From Verrucomicrobiota bacterium (GTDB lineage Bacteria; Verrucomicrobiota; Verrucomicrobiia; Chthoniobacterales; UBA10450): a DNA stretch of 7,022 nucleotides. Below the pieces are notes generated by a model. That model was given only the letters and a program-made list of their open reading frames with translations, was not told the DNA's origin and did not search any database. Shown piece after piece: positions 6,012 to 7,022 of the stretch. The translations under genes and the position numbers were made by a program. Numbering within the stretch: the first letter of the stretch is position 1; every line of letters begins with the position of its first letter. The stretch is from positions 1 to 7,022 of the forward strand of contig QHNB01000309.1 in assembly GCA_003217965.1 (NCBI GenBank), given 5' to 3'.

Positions 6012-6338
6012 CTAGTGATGGCCGTGTCCCGCTGCCACTCTGGCAGTTTGTTGGAAGCACGCCACGTCGTATTGGGCGACGACGTGCGAATTGCCAGACG
6101 AGATGCCACCCCGGCTGGTAGGATTTGCGTAGACGGCGCCCGCAACCCCTTTCGGGTTGAATGCCGATCCGCGCGCCGACACAGCATTTCCAGGTGTCAC
6201 CATCGTCACCTCACACGACTGGTTCGGCTGTCCTGTCATTCCCCCTGAATGGGGATCTCCAGCGAACGCTGTACTGCCCAGTGCACTACACAAGGCCGCC
6301 CCTGCTAGTGTGATTATTAATCTTGTTTTCATACACAT
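6012..6338 (-). CDS. Small secreted conserved hypothetical protein with two cysteines
   Basis: The product has 108 residues from ATG 6338, or 106 from the ATG at 6332 (MKTRL), which is the more typical beginning. The signal peptide ends in GSTAFA, with cleavage near residue 26. The mature 82 residues are small and Gly/Ser/Asn-rich: QPNQSCEV (Cys42), then PGNAVSARGSAFNPKGVAG, then VVAQYDVACFQQ (Cys94). The pattern PGNA...GSAFNP-x-G-x-AG...QYDVAC is one I recall from uncharacterised secreted proteins in soil bacteria, sometimes mislabelled in databases. The two cysteines probably form a disulfide. The C-terminal HGHH could bind metal, but this is speculation. It has its own terminator, and its upstream region, shared with the divergent methyltransferase remnant, is rich in dyads. 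No ribosome-binding motif is seen. Confidence 0.75.
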   Translation of the reverse strand: MCMKTRLIITLAGAALCSALGSTAFAGDPHSGGMTGQPNQSCEVTMVTPGNAVSARGSAFNPKGVAGAVYANPTSRGGISSGNSHVVAQYDVACFQQTARVAAGHGHH

Positions 6339-6372
6339 AAATTCGTAACGGCCGGCCCGCGCGCTGCACCGG

Positions 6373-6396
6373 AAAGGTAACGCGGTTGTTACTTTT
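6373..6396. promoter_or_regulatory. Dyad AAAGGTAAC-N6-GTTACTTTT
   Basis: GTAAC (6377-6381) and GTTAC (6388-6392) form a perfect dyad around GCGGTT; flanking AAAG and TTTT extend it with one G-T wobble. It lies about 35 bases upstream of the minus-strand start at 6338. It could be an operator or, read on the plus strand, a weak terminator-like hairpin. Confidence 0.4.
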
Positions 6397-6401
6397 GCAG
6401 A

Positions 6402-6418
6402 TGATCGAAGGGCGATCA
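6402..6418. promoter_or_regulatory. Dyad TGATCG-AAGGG-CGATCA
   Basis: A perfect 6-base inverted repeat around a 5-base spacer in the divergent intergenic region. It fits a small dimeric regulator site, but with arms this short it could also occur by chance. Confidence 0.3.
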
Positions 6419-6463
6419 GTGATGATTTCCCAGTATTTCATAATCGATTTGGCAAATGCAGTG

Positions 6464-6487
6464 ACGGTTATTACAGTCAAAAACCGT
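6464..6487. promoter_or_regulatory. Dyad ACGGTT-N12-AACCGT
   Basis: A perfect 6-base inverted repeat separated by 12 bases (6470-6481). Its right arm runs into the outer arm of the next palindrome, so the two could form alternative structures. Confidence 0.3.
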
Positions 6488-6518
6488 GATATGCCGACAA
6501 TTTTGTCGGACTAATCAC
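6486..6518. promoter_or_regulatory. Palindrome GTGAT-N3-CCGACAATTTTGTCGG-N4-ATCAC
   Basis: The core CCGACAA-TT-TTGTCGG (6494-6509) is a 7-base perfect dyad. An outer GTGAT (6486-6490) and ATCAC (6514-6518) pair extends it to 33 bases, off centre by one base. The site ends 30 bases before the methyltransferase ATG. It looks like a repressor or activator operator, and the core could also form a hairpin in RNA. Confidence 0.5.
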
Positions 6519-6548
6519 ATGTTCAGCGGCATTACGTCCCTACTGCAC

Positions 6549-6880
6549 ATGGACACCCAGGCAAGCTACGACCGAGTAGCGGACGAGTACGTCCGACACA
6601 TCTTCGATGAGTTGCGGAACAAGCCACTTGACCGCCAGCTTCTCGATCGTTTTGCTGCGAGCGTGCGCGATGTTGGCCCAGCGTGCGATTTGGGGTGCGG
6701 GCCTGGTCATGTTGCTCGTTACCTGCATAAGCACGGGGTTCAGGTTTGTGGCGTCGACCTCTCGGCGCCTCGGCTGGTTTCGAGATTGAGGAGATTATCG
6801 AGCGGGAACCATACCCCGATGTTGAGCACCAGAGCCGACGAAGTTACATTTTCGCCAGACGGCCGAAGGCAAGTCCATGA
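6549..6880 (+). pseudogene. Class I SAM-dependent methyltransferase, internal deletion with frameshift
   Basis: ATG at 6549 opens MDTQASYDRVADEY, a typical N-terminus of this methyltransferase family. SAM-binding motif I is DLGCGPG (residues 47-53), followed by GVDLS (68-72), the acidic end of strand 2. From there the reading frame turns to junk and ends at 6893. In the frame ending with TGA at 6878-6880 the family's C-terminus is plain: AGFEIEEIIEREPYPDVE, then HQSRRSYIFARRP. The expected middle of about 100 residues, carrying the rest of the Rossmann fold and substrate site, is missing; the net loss is 3n+1 bases. At the junction, CTCGGC occurs twice (6761-6766 and 6769-6774), as expected for slippage or short-homology recombination. 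Neither piece could be active. A real genomic deletion and an assembly collapse cannot be told apart here. Confidence 0.85.
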
Positions 6881-7008
6881 AGATACCGTCTAACCAGGCG
6901 ATGAAGAGAACCGCGAGAATCATCCAGGTCCGGCTATCAAGGAACCCGCCATGGCAAAAACGACGCGGCTGGGAAGTTTTCGAAGCTGAGGGCGTATGCC
7001 CGGTCTAG
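6877..7008 (+). other. Short reading frame resembling a dispersed 'NQAM(K/Q)RTA' intergenic repeat
   Basis: ATG at 6877 overlaps the methyltransferase stop (ATGA) and opens 43 codons beginning MKIPSNQAMKRTARIIQV. From memory, translated NQAMQRTA-like strings recur in many short predicted proteins of Verrucomicrobiota and related soil bacteria, which suggests a dispersed nucleotide repeat and not a gene family. The remainder of the window to 7022 shows nothing else. The assignment rests on recall and a short match. Confidence 0.3.
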
Positions 7009-7022
7009 TGCGGCGAGAACGC

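Noticed and set aside
1..7022. CRISPR array, tRNA, rRNA, integrase, transposase, toxin-antitoxin or phage-defence genes
   Set aside because: Both strands were inspected; no regular repeats, cloverleaf-like folds or family motifs of these classes were seen.

Overview
The window looks like a piece of a soil-type Verrucomicrobiota chromosome, probably near the Chthoniobacterales / 'Candidatus Udaeobacter' group. This is an inference from moderately GC-rich coding sequence, from several conserved hypothetical families that I associate with that group from memory, and from the near absence of Shine-Dalgarno motifs. No search could be run. No rRNA, tRNA, CRISPR array, phage gene or transposase was recognised.

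Layout, left to right. (1) 3-407 (+): the C-terminal part of a protein with a double-psi-beta-barrel (RlpA-like) signature, cut by the window edge. (2) 418-1642 (+): an exported PQQ-type sugar (sorbosone) dehydrogenase gene, broken by an internal deletion that removes about 25-27 conserved residues and shifts the frame. (3) 1621-1884 (-): a small single-pass membrane protein, tail-to-tail with the broken gene. (4) 1885-2181: intergenic, with a start-less protein-like reading frame ending at 2131, a tight hairpin and a -10-like box. (5) 2182-3810 (+): a complete glutamine-dependent NAD+ synthetase (nadE), the best supported gene here. (6) 3928-4371 (-): a small secreted protein, probably with a dimeric alpha-beta-barrel-like fold, with a weak terminator between it and nadE. 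(7) 4372-4766: about 400 bases without a convincing gene but with three dyad structures. (8) 4767-5534 (+): a four-helix PhnA-like membrane protein, followed by 5600-5821 (+), a 73-residue protein resembling the ribosomal protein L7/L12 C-terminal domain. (9) 6012-6338 (-): a small secreted protein with two cysteines and a good intrinsic terminator. (10) 6339-6548: a divergent intergenic region with four dyads, the last a strong palindrome. (11) 6549-6880 (+): a class I SAM methyltransferase reduced to its N- and C-terminal parts by an internal frameshifting deletion. (12) 6877-7008: a short reading frame that resembles a dispersed intergenic repeat.

The genes do not form one obvious pathway. 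nadE is a housekeeping gene; the others are mostly secreted or membrane proteins of unknown role. The most notable pattern is that two unrelated genes each carry one internal, frame-breaking deletion while both flanks remain highly recognisable. That suggests either recent gene loss or collapsed sequence in a metagenome assembly. I found no convincing new multi-gene system.
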